This document shows, piece after piece, positions 1 through 9,728 of a stretch of 64,000 nt of DNA. Below the pieces are notes generated by a model. It was not told the DNA's origin. It worked only from the letters and a program-made list of their open reading frames with translations, and made no database searches. Each line of letters starts with the position of its first letter. The stretch's first letter is position 1. The stretch spans positions 3,038,001 to 3,102,000 of the forward strand of contig NZ_CP023671.1 in NCBI RefSeq assembly GCF_003606265.1, read 5' to 3'. This DNA comes from Clostridium septicum. GTDB taxonomy: Bacteria > Bacillota > Clostridia > Clostridiales > Clostridiaceae. A program made the position numbers and the translations under genes.

Positions 1-457
1 TGAAGAGGTTATATATTCAGATTTACTTTGTCATGTAGTGGATGTTTCTTCTAATTATGCTTTAGAACAAATAAAAGCTGTAGAAGATGTATTATCAGAG
101 CTTGGAGCTAAGGATAAAGATACCATTTTAGTTTTAAATAAAATAGATAAAGCAACAGATGAACAACTAGATGTTATAAAAGATGCTGTAAAAGAATATA
201 AAACAATAGAAATATCAGCTAAGGAAGGATTAAATTTAGAAGAGCTTTTAAAACTTATAGAAGAAAAACTTCCTTATAAAATGAAAAAATGTGAATATTT
301 AATTCCGTATAGTAGAAGTGATATAAATTCATATCTTCATAGAAATGGAAGAGTTTTTGAGGAAGATTACAGAGATGAAGGAACTTATATGGTTGTTGAG
401 GTAGATGATGAAACTTTTAATAAATCAAGTGAATTTATAATAAATGAAATAAAATAA
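1..457 (+). CDS. hflX: GTPase HflX, C-terminal part (cut by window start)
   Basis: This is the 3' end of an HflX-type ribosome-associated GTPase; the reading frame is open from base 2, so the start lies upstream of the window. What is visible is the end of the G domain: a segment reading DLLCHVVDVSS, the G4 motif NKID, and a SAKEG motif typical of G5, followed by a short C-terminal alpha/beta tail of about 75 residues. The Walker A and the long N-terminal HflX domain are missing because of the window edge. HflX splits or rescues stalled 70S ribosomes under stress (family knowledge). No terminator is seen before the next gene 37 bp downstream. Confidence 0.85.
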   Translation, partial: EEVIYSDLLCHVVDVSSNYALEQIKAVEDVLSELGAKDKDTILVLNKIDKATDEQLDVIKDAVKEYKTIEISAKEGLNLEELLKLIEEKLPYKMKKCEYLIPYSRSDINSYLHRNGRVFEEDYRDEGTYMVVEVDDETFNKSSEFIINEIK

Positions 458-494
458 AAATATAATATAAAAAGTACTTTATGGGGTTGATTAA

Positions 495-1190
495 GTGGGG
501 AAAAAGCATAGAGATCCTGATTCAACACAAGGTGATGAGAATATTGTTGTAGAACAAAATATTCAATCCGTTGAAGGTGAGAATATAGCTCAAGGTTTTA
601 ATAATAATTCTGAAAAAAATGCTAACACCACATCAGAAAGTACTGCAGGACAAGGGACATCTAATGCTAATAACACTACAACAGGAAGTACTACAGGAAA
701 GAGCACATCAAATGATAGCACGACTCCTCAAGGAAAGACTTTAAATGAAAGGTTTAATAATATGTCTACATTAGTAGATAGGGTAAATGCCTTTCAAAAT
801 AATATAGCTTCTTTAAATGTTGGCGGAGATGATGAAAGGATATTTTATGATAGAAAAATAAGGCCGTTGTTAGATGAAATGTTTTTTTTATCACAATCAG
901 CTCAATCAATGGCTATAGCATCACAAAATATGCAATCTATAGCATTTGCTAAAAAGAAGCAAATTAAGCTACCCGTAGATTTAAGTTATGAAATAGTTAA
1001 AGAGATATATTGTATGTTTGAAATTTTAAAAAAGAGAAATTCTATATATAGAAGAATAATAGAAGACGATTTGGAAAGGTGTAATATGCCTTTTGATAAT
1101 TGTTATGAATCAAGTTTTTTAGATTTAGATGAAGAGTGTTTTAAAGATATGAAGAACTATTATAATAATTTTTACTGCGATGAAGATTAG
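495..1190 (+). CDS. Hypothetical protein with Asn/Thr/Ser-rich N-terminus
   Basis: A 231-residue protein I do not recognise. Its GTG start follows a GGGG-containing ribosome site at about 482-486. Residues 1-85 are low complexity, rich in Asn, Thr, Ser and Gly, and likely disordered. Residues 90-231 look helical and charged, with a Met/Gln/Ser-rich stretch (SQSAQSMAIASQNMQS) and an acidic C-terminus. There is no signal peptide or membrane segment. An intrinsic terminator is built into the stop codon region, so the gene ends its own transcript. The pattern of a disordered tail plus a helical domain is compatible with a structural or spore-associated protein, but nothing in the sequence proves that. 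Confidence 0.7.
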   Translation: MGKKHRDPDSTQGDENIVVEQNIQSVEGENIAQGFNNNSEKNANTTSESTAGQGTSNANNTTTGSTTGKSTSNDSTTPQGKTLNERFNNMSTLVDRVNAFQNNIASLNVGGDDERIFYDRKIRPLLDEMFFLSQSAQSMAIASQNMQSIAFAKKKQIKLPVDLSYEIVKEIYCMFEILKKRNSIYRRIIEDDLERCNMPFDNCYESSFLDLDEECFKDMKNYYNNFYCDED

Positions 1191-1209
1191 ACTTCAACGC
1201 AGTTTTTTT
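1174..1209 (+). terminator. Intrinsic terminator overlapping a stop codon
   Basis: Stem ACTGCG..GAAG pairs with CTTC..CGCAGT around a loop that contains the TAG stop of the upstream gene, followed by a run of seven T. Confidence 0.85.
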
Positions 1210-1254
1210 ATATAATGATTGTTATAGTACAATTTAAAGGGGAGTAGGATTAAA

Positions 1255-2157
1255 ATGGCAAAAGCAATAATTGATTATCAAAAAGCATTTAAGGAAATTA
1301 CTAATGTGTTAACTAAAAATGAAAATATATTATCTATATTTGTATTTGGAAGTATGGTTTCAGGAGATTTATGGGAAGAGTCAGATATAGATTTATTTGT
1401 TTTATGTAAAGATGAGTTTGATAAAGTTAGAGATGTATATTTAGAGTCGTTATCAATTCCTATTCATATTAAATTTTTAAGTAAAGAATCATTTATTAAT
1501 ATATATAATGAATCTAGCCAGAAAAGAGTGTTAAAAGATACACTATTGTCTTCAAAGTTAATATACTCAAAAGATAAAGATATAGACGTTATATATACTG
1601 ATATAAAGTATTTAACATTTAAGGACAAGGAAATATGGAATTTAGTGTATCTAGGTAAATTACTTAAGGATATTGGAATTTGTAAGAAATATTTACATAC
1701 TGGAGGGTTATATACTTGCTATGAAATATTGATAAGAGTTTTCGATAGTTATTCAAAATTATATTTAAACATGAATGGGCTTGTTGTAAGTAAAGATTCA
1801 TTAACTATGGCTTGTAATTTAAATGATTCATTTAATGAAAAGGTAAAAGATGTACTATTTAAAGAGTTTGATATAAATCATATAAATGAGGCTTTAAAAT
1901 ATATAGAAACATATGTAGATTTAAATTTAAAAGTAGCAGCAAAAGTCTTAATTGAATTTCTAGAAAATGAAAATAGAGCTTTAAGTTCATATGAAATAAA
2001 AAATTCTACAATATTTAAAAATTTTGATATAAAGATAGAAAACATATTAAAAAAATTATATAAAAATAATATGGTTTCAAAAGATGTTAGAGATTTTAAA
2101 GATCCTTTTGAAAATTTATTAACAGAAGAAAATGTGTATTCATATAAAGAATTTTAA
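1255..2157 (+). CDS. Nucleotidyltransferase-domain protein (pol beta fold)
   Basis: A 300-residue cytoplasmic protein whose N-terminus carries the pol-beta-type nucleotidyltransferase signature: FVFGSMVSGDLWEESDIDL at about residues 28-46, i.e. the GS motif followed by the metal-binding DxD-type SDIDL. Such domains transfer NMP groups to proteins, RNA or small molecules (for example aminoglycosides). The C-terminal 180 residues are helical, with a conserved-looking YTCYEILIRVFDSYSKLYL segment, as in HEPN-like helical partners. The start follows a strong GGGGAG site. It lies 20 bp ahead of the MocR-type regulator and may be co-transcribed with it. The substrate is unknown; a kanamycin-type resistance enzyme is possible but unsupported. 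Confidence 0.75.
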   Translation: MAKAIIDYQKAFKEITNVLTKNENILSIFVFGSMVSGDLWEESDIDLFVLCKDEFDKVRDVYLESLSIPIHIKFLSKESFINIYNESSQKRVLKDTLLSSKLIYSKDKDIDVIYTDIKYLTFKDKEIWNLVYLGKLLKDIGICKKYLHTGGLYTCYEILIRVFDSYSKLYLNMNGLVVSKDSLTMACNLNDSFNEKVKDVLFKEFDINHINEALKYIETYVDLNLKVAAKVLIEFLENENRALSSYEIKNSTIFKNFDIKIENILKKLYKNNMVSKDVRDFKDPFENLLTEENVYSYKEF

Positions 2158-2177
2158 AATTAGTAAAGAGGTAAGAA

Positions 2178-3581
2178 ATGGGGATTGATTTTAATGTTTT
2201 ATTTGAAGAGGAGATACCAAAATATATTCAAATATCAAATCATATAAAAAAACTTATAGATAATAAGGAAATACAAGATGGAGAAAAGTTACCAACTATA
2301 AGAAAGCTATCTCTAGAGTTAGGGGTTAACAATGTAACAATAGTAAATGCATATAAAAAGTTAAAAAATGACGGATATGCATATCAAAAGGTTGGATCAG
2401 GGACATATGCAAAAAGAAAAGATATACTTCCCATTTTTAATAGAGAATATAATAGGTGTTTTAAGAAGTTAAATGAAAAGGAATTAAATAATATTATAGA
2501 TTTTTCAGGAGAAACCTCTACAGAGGTATATTTTCCAATTAATAAATTTAAAGATGTTATGAATAGAGTTTTAGATAGGGATGGAGCAAATGCGCTAATA
2601 ATGAAGGAACCACTGGGCTATGAAGAATTAAGAAAAACAATTAATAATTCTTTTTGGAATAATTCTTTAAATTTAGATAATATATTAGTTGTTTCAGGAG
2701 CTCAACAAGGTATAGATATAGCCTCAAAAGCAATTCTTAATATAAATGATAATGTTATAGTAGAAAAACCAACTTATGGAGGGGCTTTATCAGTATTTAA
2801 GTGGAGAAGAGCCAATATATTTGAAGTTAATCTTGATAAAGATGGCATAAATGTAAAAGAGTTTGAAGAAATCCTAAAGAAAAATAAAATTAGATGTTTT
2901 TATACAATGAGTTATTTTCATAACCCAACTGGTATAAGCTGTAGCAGAGAAAAGAAAATAAAGTTATTAGAACTTGCAGAAAAATATGACTTTTATATTA
3001 TAGAAGATGATTATTTATCAGAACTAATATATGAAGATGGACATGTTCATGAGCCTTTAAAAAAATTAGATAAAAATGATAGGGTTGTTTATATAAAAAG
3101 TTTCTCTAAGATATTTTTACCAGGAATAAGACTTGGATATATAATAACACCGGAGTGCTTTAGAGAAAGTATTCAGAACTCTAAAATAAGTACAGATATA
3201 GCAACATCTAGTTTAATGCAAAGAGCATTAGAGTTATATATAAAAGATGGATTTTGGAAAGGTCATATTAATTTTCAAAAAGAAGAGTATAAAAAGAAGT
3301 ACTTATTAATGAAAAAATTAATAGAAGAAAATTTAAGTGATAAAGTAAAATTTATAGATCCAAAAGGTGGATTAAATTTTTATTTAGAGCTTAAGGATAA
3401 AAAATATACATCTAAGGGATTATTTTATTTATTGAAAGAAAAAGGTATTTATATAACTCCTGGAGTAATATTTTTTAGATATCCAAGTGATGGGGCTTAT
3501 ACATTTAGAATAGGGTTTTCACAAGTAGATGAAGAAAAAATAATAAAAGGTATAAAAATTATTAGGGAGGAATTAAAGTAA
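2178..3581 (+). CDS. MocR-family regulator (GntR HTH fused to aminotransferase)
   Basis: A 467-residue fusion. Residues 10-80 form a GntR-type winged helix (IQISNHIKKLIDNKEIQDGEKLPTIR is the start of the domain, with the recognition helix after LGVNNVTIVNAYKKL). Residues 110-465 are a fold-type I aminotransferase domain; the PLP-binding lysine is K311 in SFSKIFLPGIRLG, and the NPTG motif is at about residue 250. MocR proteins such as PdxR and GabR bind PLP and regulate vitamin B6 or amino acid genes. No pdxST or gab genes are beside it, so its target cannot be named. Its stop overlaps the next start by one base (TAATG), which implies translational coupling. Confidence 0.9.
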   Translation: MGIDFNVLFEEEIPKYIQISNHIKKLIDNKEIQDGEKLPTIRKLSLELGVNNVTIVNAYKKLKNDGYAYQKVGSGTYAKRKDILPIFNREYNRCFKKLNEKELNNIIDFSGETSTEVYFPINKFKDVMNRVLDRDGANALIMKEPLGYEELRKTINNSFWNNSLNLDNILVVSGAQQGIDIASKAILNINDNVIVEKPTYGGALSVFKWRRANIFEVNLDKDGINVKEFEEILKKNKIRCFYTMSYFHNPTGISCSREKKIKLLELAEKYDFYIIEDDYLSELIYEDGHVHEPLKKLDKNDRVVYIKSFSKIFLPGIRLGYIITPECFRESIQNSKISTDIATSSLMQRALELYIKDGFWKGHINFQKEEYKKKYLLMKKLIEENLSDKVKFIDPKGGLNFYLELKDKKYTSKGLFYLLKEKGIYITPGVIFFRYPSDGAYTFRIGFSQVDEEKIIKGIKIIREELK

Positions 3582-4228
3582 TGTCTTATATAACAATAAG
3601 AGACTTTGGAGAAGATAGATTTATAGAAAAAAAATCAGAGTTTATAGGATATGCTAAAAGGTGTGAAACAGAAGAAGAAGCTAAGGCATTTGTTTCAGAA
3701 ATAAAGAATATGCATAAGCAAGCAAGACATAATTGTTGGGCCTATATTATTGGTGAAAATATGGGTACTCAAAGATATAGTGACGATGGAGAACCACAAG
3801 GAACAGCAGGAATTCCTATATTAGAAGTTATGAAGAAAAGTGATATTACAGATTGTGCTGTAGTTGTAACAAGATATTTCGGAGGAGTATTATTAGGGGC
3901 TGGTGGTCTTACTAGAGCATATACTAAAGGTGCAGCAATTGCTTTAAAAGCAGGTGGTGTTGTTGAAAAAGTGTTAGGTGTTAAATTAAGTAGTACTATG
4001 GATTATGATATGCTGGGAAAAATACAATATATTTGTGGCCAAAATAACTGGTATATTGAAGATGTGGAATATTCAGACAAAGTTAAAGTTAATATATTAG
4101 CTGAATTAACTAGTGTTAATGAAATGGAAAGTAAATTTGTAGAGGTTACAAATGGAAAGATAGAAAATGTTAAATCAGATGAAGAAATTTATTTTAAAGA
4201 AGAAAATAGACTATTTAAATGTATATAA
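3581..4228 (+). CDS. YigZ / IMPACT (UPF0029) family protein
   Basis: A 215-residue protein of the YigZ/IMPACT family. The N-terminal domain (about residues 5-120) carries the family signature: HNCWAY, the YSDDGEPQGTAGIP block and VVVTRYFGGVLLGAGGLTRAY. The C-terminal domain of about 65 residues is the EF-G-like DUF1949 fold. Bacterial members are RNA-binding or translation-linked proteins of poorly defined role; eukaryotic IMPACT acts on the GCN2 pathway. The ATG overlaps the stop of the upstream MocR gene, so the two are coupled. Length is normal for the family. Confidence 0.9.
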   Translation: MSYITIRDFGEDRFIEKKSEFIGYAKRCETEEEAKAFVSEIKNMHKQARHNCWAYIIGENMGTQRYSDDGEPQGTAGIPILEVMKKSDITDCAVVVTRYFGGVLLGAGGLTRAYTKGAAIALKAGGVVEKVLGVKLSSTMDYDMLGKIQYICGQNNWYIEDVEYSDKVKVNILAELTSVNEMESKFVEVTNGKIENVKSDEEIYFKEENRLFKCI

Positions 4229-4259
4229 TAAAGGAAAAAATGATACATAATAGCTATAA

Positions 4260-4288
4260 TTGTAAAGTTTAAGTAATTGTGTTATAAT
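4260..4288 (+). promoter_or_regulatory. Sigma-A-type promoter of the YebC gene
   Basis: TTGTAA at 4260-4265 and TATAAT at 4283-4288 are separated by exactly 17 bp, about 60 bp upstream of the YebC-family start codon. Confidence 0.7.
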
Positions 4289-4348
4289 TTTTGCTAGACA
4301 TAGTCTATAAATATAAAATTTTAAATTAAATGTTGGGAGGAATAGTAA

Positions 4349-5080
4349 ATGTCAGGACATTCAAAATGGCATAATATCCAAAATAAAAAAGGAAAAGCAG
4401 ACGCAAAAAGAGGTAAAATTTTTACTAAAATAGGTAAAGAATTAGTAATTGCAGTTAAAAATGGAGGGCCTATACCTGACAATAACCCAAAGCTAAGAGA
4501 TGTAATAGCTAAAGCAAAGGCAGCAAATATGCCTAATGATACAATACAAAGATCTATAAAGAAGGCTTCTGGGGAACTTGCAAGTGTGAACTACGAAAAA
4601 ATAGTATATGAAGGTTATGGTCCATCAGGAGTTGCTGTTATTGTAGAAACATTAACAGATAACAAAAATAGATCAGCAGGAAATGTAAGAAGTGCATTTA
4701 CAAAAGGTGGCGGAAATATGGGAGCTGCAGGTTGTGTAGGATTCATGTTCCAAGAAAAAGGCGAAATAGTTATAGAAAGAGAAGATCAAGATGAAGATGA
4801 ATTAATGATGATGGCATTAGATGCAGGAGCAGAAGACTTTGCTGCAGAAGATGAAGTATTTATTATAACAACATCACCTGAAGATTTTAGTTCAGTAAGA
4901 GAAGCTTTAGAATCAGAAGGTATAGAATTCTTAGAAGCAGAAGTTAAGATGATACCAGATACTTATACAGAGATTGGTGAAGACGATGCTAAAAAGTTCC
5001 AAAAGATGTTAAATCTTTTAGATGATGATGATGATGTTCAAGAAGTTTGGCATAATGCTGAATCAGAATTCTTAGATTAG
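4349..5080 (+). CDS. YebC/PmpR family protein
   Basis: A 243-residue YebC/PmpR (UPF0082) protein with the universal N-terminus [20 protein letters not shown] and the [14 protein letters not shown] and NKNRSA blocks. Family members were described as DNA-binding regulators, and more recently as ribosome-associated factors that help translate proline-rich stretches. Length and three-domain layout are normal. The start follows GGGAGG. It has its own promoter 60 bp upstream. In many bacteria yebC sits near ruvC or ruvAB; here ruvAB is 36 kb away, so that linkage is broken. Confidence 0.93.
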   Translation: MSGHSKWHNIQNKKGKADAKRGKIFTKIGKELVIAVKNGGPIPDNNPKLRDVIAKAKAANMPNDTIQRSIKKASGELASVNYEKIVYEGYGPSGVAVIVETLTDNKNRSAGNVRSAFTKGGGNMGAAGCVGFMFQEKGEIVIEREDQDEDELMMMALDAGAEDFAAEDEVFIITTSPEDFSSVREALESEGIEFLEAEVKMIPDTYTEIGEDDAKKFQKMLNLLDDDDDVQEVWHNAESEFLD

Positions 5081-5192
5081 TATAAATGTACTGTGAATAT
5101 TTAATAATTTAAGAGTTTTTATATAGGATAAAAATTAATATAAATGTGAAACAGAATTATTATATATTGATTTCTGTATATCATATAAGAGG

Positions 5193-5222
5193 AGGGACTA
5201 TTTTCATAGTCCCTTTTATTTT
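5193..5222 (+). terminator. Intrinsic terminator downstream of the YebC gene
   Basis: AGGGACTA pairs with TAGTCCCT across a 6-nt loop, followed by TTTATTTT. It lies between the convergent YebC-family and kinase-like genes. Confidence 0.8.
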
Positions 5223-5227
5223 AAAGA

Positions 5228-5689
5228 TTAATAATATCTTTTTGCGACCATTCTTGTAAACCCGTAATCAATAATTACAGGTCGTCCATTAATTACTCCC
5301 CAACTACTTTTTTTAAATAAATCAGCCCATAATAAATTGTATTTTTGGTGAATATACTGCAATTTTGTTGAGTTAACAAGATCTTTATTACAGCTAGCAT
5401 TAAAATATTTTAGTACCCATGAAAAGGTATTTACTGTATTGGCTTTTTCCATTATTATAAAATAAAAATTATCTGAAGCATATATAACTTTTGCAAATAA
5501 CTCGGAATAATCAGAAGATGATATTATATACTCGGCTCTATTTTGAGCAGTTCCGGCTTTATTTCTTGCTACTTTAATGACATAACCATTTCTTAAGTCA
5601 AATACTTGTCGGCTAGAACCTGAACCAATATATCTATAATTTCCTCTTCTTATATTTAAAATAATTTGATTGACTTCGCTAACAACCAT
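5228..5689 (-). CDS. Minimal protein-kinase-like protein
   Basis: A 153-residue protein with a shortened kinase-like fold. In order: a glycine-rich loop GSGSSRQVF (residues 22-30), a VIKVA strand with the candidate ATP-binding Lys39, an acidic partner near Glu53, a hinge-like IIMEKA (78-83), a catalytic-loop-like WADLF with Asp123 but Ser where Asn is usual, and IIDYG (139-143) in place of DFG. It is about half the size of a normal kinase domain and has little C-lobe after DYG. An AGGTG ribosome site precedes the ATG. The 490 bp upstream contain no gene. It may be active on a small substrate, or a pseudokinase; the target is unknown. Confidence 0.65.
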   Translation of the reverse strand: MVVSEVNQIILNIRRGNYRYIGSGSSRQVFDLRNGYVIKVARNKAGTAQNRAEYIISSSDYSELFAKVIYASDNFYFIIMEKANTVNTFSWVLKYFNASCNKDLVNSTKLQYIHQKYNLLWADLFKKSSWGVINGRPVIIDYGFTRMVAKRYY

Positions 5690-6170
5690 TTAAAACACCT
5701 GCTTTTAATAAGATAATTAAAGCTGTTAATTAAACTCCACATTATTATATATTATTCTTTAAGTAACCTATTGGTTCATGGTTAAAATTATTTTTAATAC
5801 TAAAATTAAATTGGACTTCTTTTTTATAATTAGTTATTTAAAACGTAATATATGAAAAAATTAAGAAATTTATAATATATAAAATATGTAAAAAATATTT
5901 AAATTATGTTAATTTAAAATTTACATAATAATAATAATAGTTTAATAAAGCTTAAAAGTTATAAATAAAAATTATATGTTTATATAAATATATTGGTAAA
6001 GTTTGATGAAAATATAAGAAAATACGAATTATATTAAATTAAAATAAGAAAATAAATGTTAAATTCTAATTAAAAATCTTATAATATAGTAGAATTTTAT
6101 ATATAATATTCGGATTAAAGATGAAAAAAAGATAGTCTTATGCTATATTGAATATGAATTATATAACATA
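5690..6170. other. AT-rich intergenic region
   Basis: About 480 bp of extremely AT-rich DNA between divergent genes. It must hold the promoter of the minus-strand kinase-like gene (a TATATAATA-type box lies at about 5745-5755 on that strand) and that of the surface PHP protein (a TATAAT at 6080-6085 has no good -35). I see no ORF and no strong hairpin. Confidence 0.5.
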
Positions 6171-6185
6171 AGGGGGATAATTTTG

Positions 6186-9100
6186 ATGATCCGAAAAAAT
6201 AAGAAAATTATGAGCTTATTAATTGCTTTATCCGTTTTCTTTACATCTATAGGAGTACCAATTAAAAGTACATTAGCTTTTGAAAATGGTATAGATGTAA
6301 TATCTGCTGCAACGGAAAATACTAAAACAATTATAAATGAGGGGTTTAAAGGCGATAAGAATGAAACTAGCTTAGTTTCAAAAGGTTGGATTATTACTAG
6401 AAATGGAGAGACAGCAACAAATTTAGCAGGTTATGATACTTCAGGAAACTATGGGGAAGCATCTCCAGCATTAGGATTAGGAAGAAAAAAAGGTAGTAAA
6501 ATTGAAACTTTAGAAACACCAGAATTTACTTTAACGACTTTAGGAAAGCTAAGTTTTTGGTATAAAGGACAAACTGGTAATGGTCCTTATACATCAACTT
6601 TAAAACTAGAAATATTAAGGAATGGTTTTTGGGAAGAAATAGCTGGACCTGACATAGCTAGTTCAGGGAGTTTTGAAACTGAAATTCCAGAAGATACAAC
6701 TAAAGTTAAATTTAGCTTTAATAAGACTTCAGGAAATTTAGCAATAGATGATATTAAAATAACAAGTGATAAAAATACTTTTCCTCCAGTAGACGGATTG
6801 GTGGATATATCAGAAGCTAGAGGTTCAGAAAAAGGAACAGAATTAGTTATAAGAGGTGTTGTATCATTTAATGATAGAAATAAAACTCTTCATATACAAG
6901 ACAAAACAGGTGGAATATCTATTTCAAATCATAATACATCAATAGATTTTAATAATATTAAAAAAGGACAAATGGTAGAGGTTAAAGGTATTGTAGGTGA
7001 TTTTAATAAATTAGTACAAGTCACACCTAATGAAGACGTTAAGATTTTAGATGAAAATATTACAGTGAAGGCTGAAAAAGTAAGTATTAAACAGTTGTTG
7101 AAAGGTAATCATGATTCTAAATATGTGTCAATAACTAATGCTGTTATAGATACTACAGAAAAAACTTTAACTCAAGGAAAAGATGTTTTATCTATTTACT
7201 ATTTACCAAGTGATATAAATGTAGAGACTGGAGATATTGTTAATGTAGAAGGAACTATGGGAAGATTTAAAGATAATATACAAATATATGGATCTTCAAG
7301 TACTTTTACTAAAGTTGAATCATCAGATTTAGAAGCTCCAGTCATAAATCATAAAGCTATAAAGAAAGCTCCAAAGGATGCTGATTTAGAAATAGTTACA
7401 GATGTTACAGATAATAAAAATGTTGAGAATGTAGTAGTATCCTATAGAACTAAAGGAACAGAGCCATTTAAAACATTAGATATGGGAAAAATAGGTGAAA
7501 ATAAATATTCAGTTAATATATCTAAAGAGGAATTAAATATAAATGGATTAGAATATAGAATTTCAGCTACTGATGGAATTAATAATAGAGAAACACAAGT
7601 TTATTCGGTAGAAATTACTGATGAAGATATGATAGGACCAGAAATTTTTGATGTTTTACCAGCTGAAAATTCAAGTATAGGAAATGAATTAAGACCTATA
7701 ATAAAAGCCTCATTAAGGGATAGAACAGCTGTTAATGTAGAAACTATTAAAATATTTTTTGATGGAAAAGAAGTTACTAATAAAGCAAGAATAACTGAAA
7801 ATTTAGTAGAATATAATCCAAATGAAGATTTAAAAGATGGAGTTCATACAGTAAAAATAGAAGTTAAGGATACGTTGGATAATTTATCTTCTAAGGAATG
7901 GACTTTTAGAAAGGGTGAATTAAATCATTTCTTTGGACAACTACATTCGCATACTAATATTTCAGATGGAACTGGAACTTTAAATGATGCATATAATTGG
8001 GCTAGAACAAATGGAGCTGATTATTTAGGAGTTACAGACCATTCAAATTGGTTTGATAATGATACAAAGGCATCACTTGCAGATGGATCAGCAAGTTCCG
8101 TATGGACAGAAGCTAATAAAACAGCTGATAAGCATGATAAAAATAAAGATTTTACAGCTCTTTATGGCTATGAAATGACTTGGTCAGGTTCAACTGGTGG
8201 CTGGGGACATATAAATACTTTTAATACACCTGGGTTTGAAACTAGAACTAATAAGTCAATGGATTTAAAGACTTATTATGAAAGACTACAAACTCAACCA
8301 CAATCAGTATCACAGCTAAATCACCCAGGGAAAACCTTTGGGGACTTCAGTGATTTTGGATTCTACAGGGAAAAGACAGATGAAGTTGTAAATTTAATAG
8401 AAGTTGGAAATGGAGAAGGACCAATAAGAGGTTCAGGTTACTTTCCTAGTTATGAATATTATACAAGAGCTTTAGACAAAGGGTGGCATGTAGCCCCTAC
8501 TAATAATCAAGATAATCATAAGGGAAAATGGTTTACTTCAAATAATGCTAGAACAGTAGTTATCTCTGAAGAAAACTCAAGAGAATCTTTATATGATTCA
8601 ATGAGAAGTAAGCAAGTTTATGCATCAGAAGATTCTAATATGACTATTGACTATACAGCTAATGGTGCATTAATGGGTAGTTCATTAGGTGGAGTAGATA
8701 AGCTTAACTTTAAAATTAATATAGCAGATGATGATGCTATAAGTAAAGTTTCAATTATAGCAAATGGAGGAGTAGAGGTTACTTCAAAAGAGTTTAATAG
8801 TAATAATGTTAATTGGGATTTTGAGTTAAATCCAGAATATACGTATTATTATGTAAAAGTAGTTCAAGCTGATAAAGACATAGCAGTTACAGCACCTATA
8901 TGGGTTGGAGATAATATAAACTTTGGAATGATAGAAACTACTGTTGACAATGAATTAACAACACCAAATGAATCAGTAAATATTTCAGCTGGAGTTTATA
9001 ATAATGGAGACAGGGCGTTAGAAAATATAAAAATAGAATTTTTTGAAAATGAGATAAATTCTGATAATAAAATTGGAGAAGAAATTATTGATAGAATAGA

Positions 9101-9728
9101 ATCAACTAAAACAGAAACTGTTGAATTATCATGGGTACCAAAAAAATCAGGAGAGTTTACAATATATACTAAAGCTACAGTTTCTATAGAAGGAAAAGAA
9201 AGAGTATTTACTAAGAGTATTAAGATAAATGTAGTAAATGAAGAAGATATTTCTAGAGTAGTAATAGATGGGGCTCATTATAATCAATATGTTACAGGAG
9301 ATTATGCAGGAAAATATTCAGCACTTAAAAATATATTACAAGAAAGAGGTGCTATAACTAATATTAATAAGAATCCTATAACAGATGAAACATTAAAAAA
9401 TATTAATTTATTAATACTTACAGATCCTCAAAGTAGAGATAAGTCAGAGTATGATTTACTTGCAAGCAAATTTGAAAATAGTGAAATAGATTCTATTAAA
9501 AGATATGTTGACAATGGTGGTAATATAATAGTTACAACTAAGGCTGATTATGGTGATGGAACTGGCCAGTATAGCAATGGTATTCAAATGAATTCTGTAT
9601 TAGAAAAAATAGGAACAGAGTTAAGAGTAAATGATGATCAAGTTGTTGATGATATTAAAAATGGTGGACAGCCATATAGGTTATATTTAAATCAATATGA
9701 TTCACCAAAATATAATTTAGTAAATTGA
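6186..9728 (+). CDS. Surface PHP-domain (CehA/McbA-like) protein, N-terminal 1180 aa before a premature TGA
   Basis: The N-terminal part of a large wall protein whose gene is interrupted by TGA at 9726-9728. Layout: signal peptide (about 1-32), a jelly-roll domain (40-200), an OB-fold-like domain (about 205-375), two Ig-like segments (about 380-570), then a PHP metallo-hydrolase domain starting at HFFGQLHSHTNISDGTG with GVTDHSNWFD, QLNHPGKTFGDFSDFGFY and NNQDNHKGKW as metal-ligand-type motifs. It continues with a CARDB-like beta domain and a GATase-like alpha/beta domain. ATG at 6186 is preferred over the adjacent TTG at 6183 because AGGGGG at 6171-6176 is then 9 nt away. CehA/McbA-type PHP enzymes cleave phosphoesters or carbamate-type esters; the substrate here is unknown. 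Without the distal part the product would lack a wall anchor and be secreted. Confidence 0.8.
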   Translation: MIRKNKKIMSLLIALSVFFTSIGVPIKSTLAFENGIDVISAATENTKTIINEGFKGDKNETSLVSKGWIITRNGETATNLAGYDTSGNYGEASPALGLGRKKGSKIETLETPEFTLTTLGKLSFWYKGQTGNGPYTSTLKLEILRNGFWEEIAGPDIASSGSFETEIPEDTTKVKFSFNKTSGNLAIDDIKITSDKNTFPPVDGLVDISEARGSEKGTELVIRGVVSFNDRNKTLHIQDKTGGISISNHNTSIDFNNIKKGQMVEVKGIVGDFNKLVQVTPNEDVKILDENITVKAEKVSIKQLLKGNHDSKYVSITNAVIDTTEKTLTQGKDVLSIYYLPSDINVETGDIVNVEGTMGRFKDNIQIYGSSSTFTKVESSDLEAPVINHKAIKKAPKDADLEIVTDVTDNKNVENVVVSYRTKGTEPFKTLDMGKIGENKYSVNISKEELNINGLEYRISATDGINNRETQVYSVEITDEDMIGPEIFDVLPAENSSIGNELRPIIKASLRDRTAVNVETIKIFFDGKEVTNKARITENLVEYNPNEDLKDGVHTVKIEVKDTLDNLSSKEWTFRKGELNHFFGQLHSHTNISDGTGTLNDAYNWARTNGADYLGVTDHSNWFDNDTKASLADGSASSVWTEANKTADKHDKNKDFTALYGYEMTWSGSTGGWGHINTFNTPGFETRTNKSMDLKTYYERLQTQPQSVSQLNHPGKTFGDFSDFGFYREKTDEVVNLIEVGNGEGPIRGSGYFPSYEYYTRALDKGWHVAPTNNQDNHKGKWFTSNNARTVVISEENSRESLYDSMRSKQVYASEDSNMTIDYTANGALMGSSLGGVDKLNFKINIADDDAISKVSIIANGGVEVTSKEFNSNNVNWDFELNPEYTYYYVKVVQADKDIAVTAPIWVGDNINFGMIETTVDNELTTPNESVNISAGVYNNGDRALENIKIEFFENEINSDNKIGEEIIDRIESTKTETVELSWVPKKSGEFTIYTKATVSIEGKERVFTKSIKINVVNEEDISRVVIDGAHYNQYVTGDYAGKYSALKNILQERGAITNINKNPITDETLKNINLLILTDPQSRDKSEYDLLASKFENSEIDSIKRYVDNGGNIIVTTKADYGDGTGQYSNGIQMNSVLEKIGTELRVNDDQVVDDIKNGGQPYRLYLNQYDSPKYNLVN
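9726..9728 (+). other. Premature in-frame TGA
   Basis: The reading frame stays open for 400 codons on both sides of this single TGA (NLVN-stop-IENGKSEYSF). A TGG-to-TGA change (Trp) is the simplest explanation; a sequencing error is the alternative. Confidence 0.85.

Noticed and set aside
9726..9728. TGA as a selenocysteine codon
   Set aside because: The position is not in a catalytic motif, there is no Cys-type homologue pattern here, and I saw no SECIS-like hairpin right after it.
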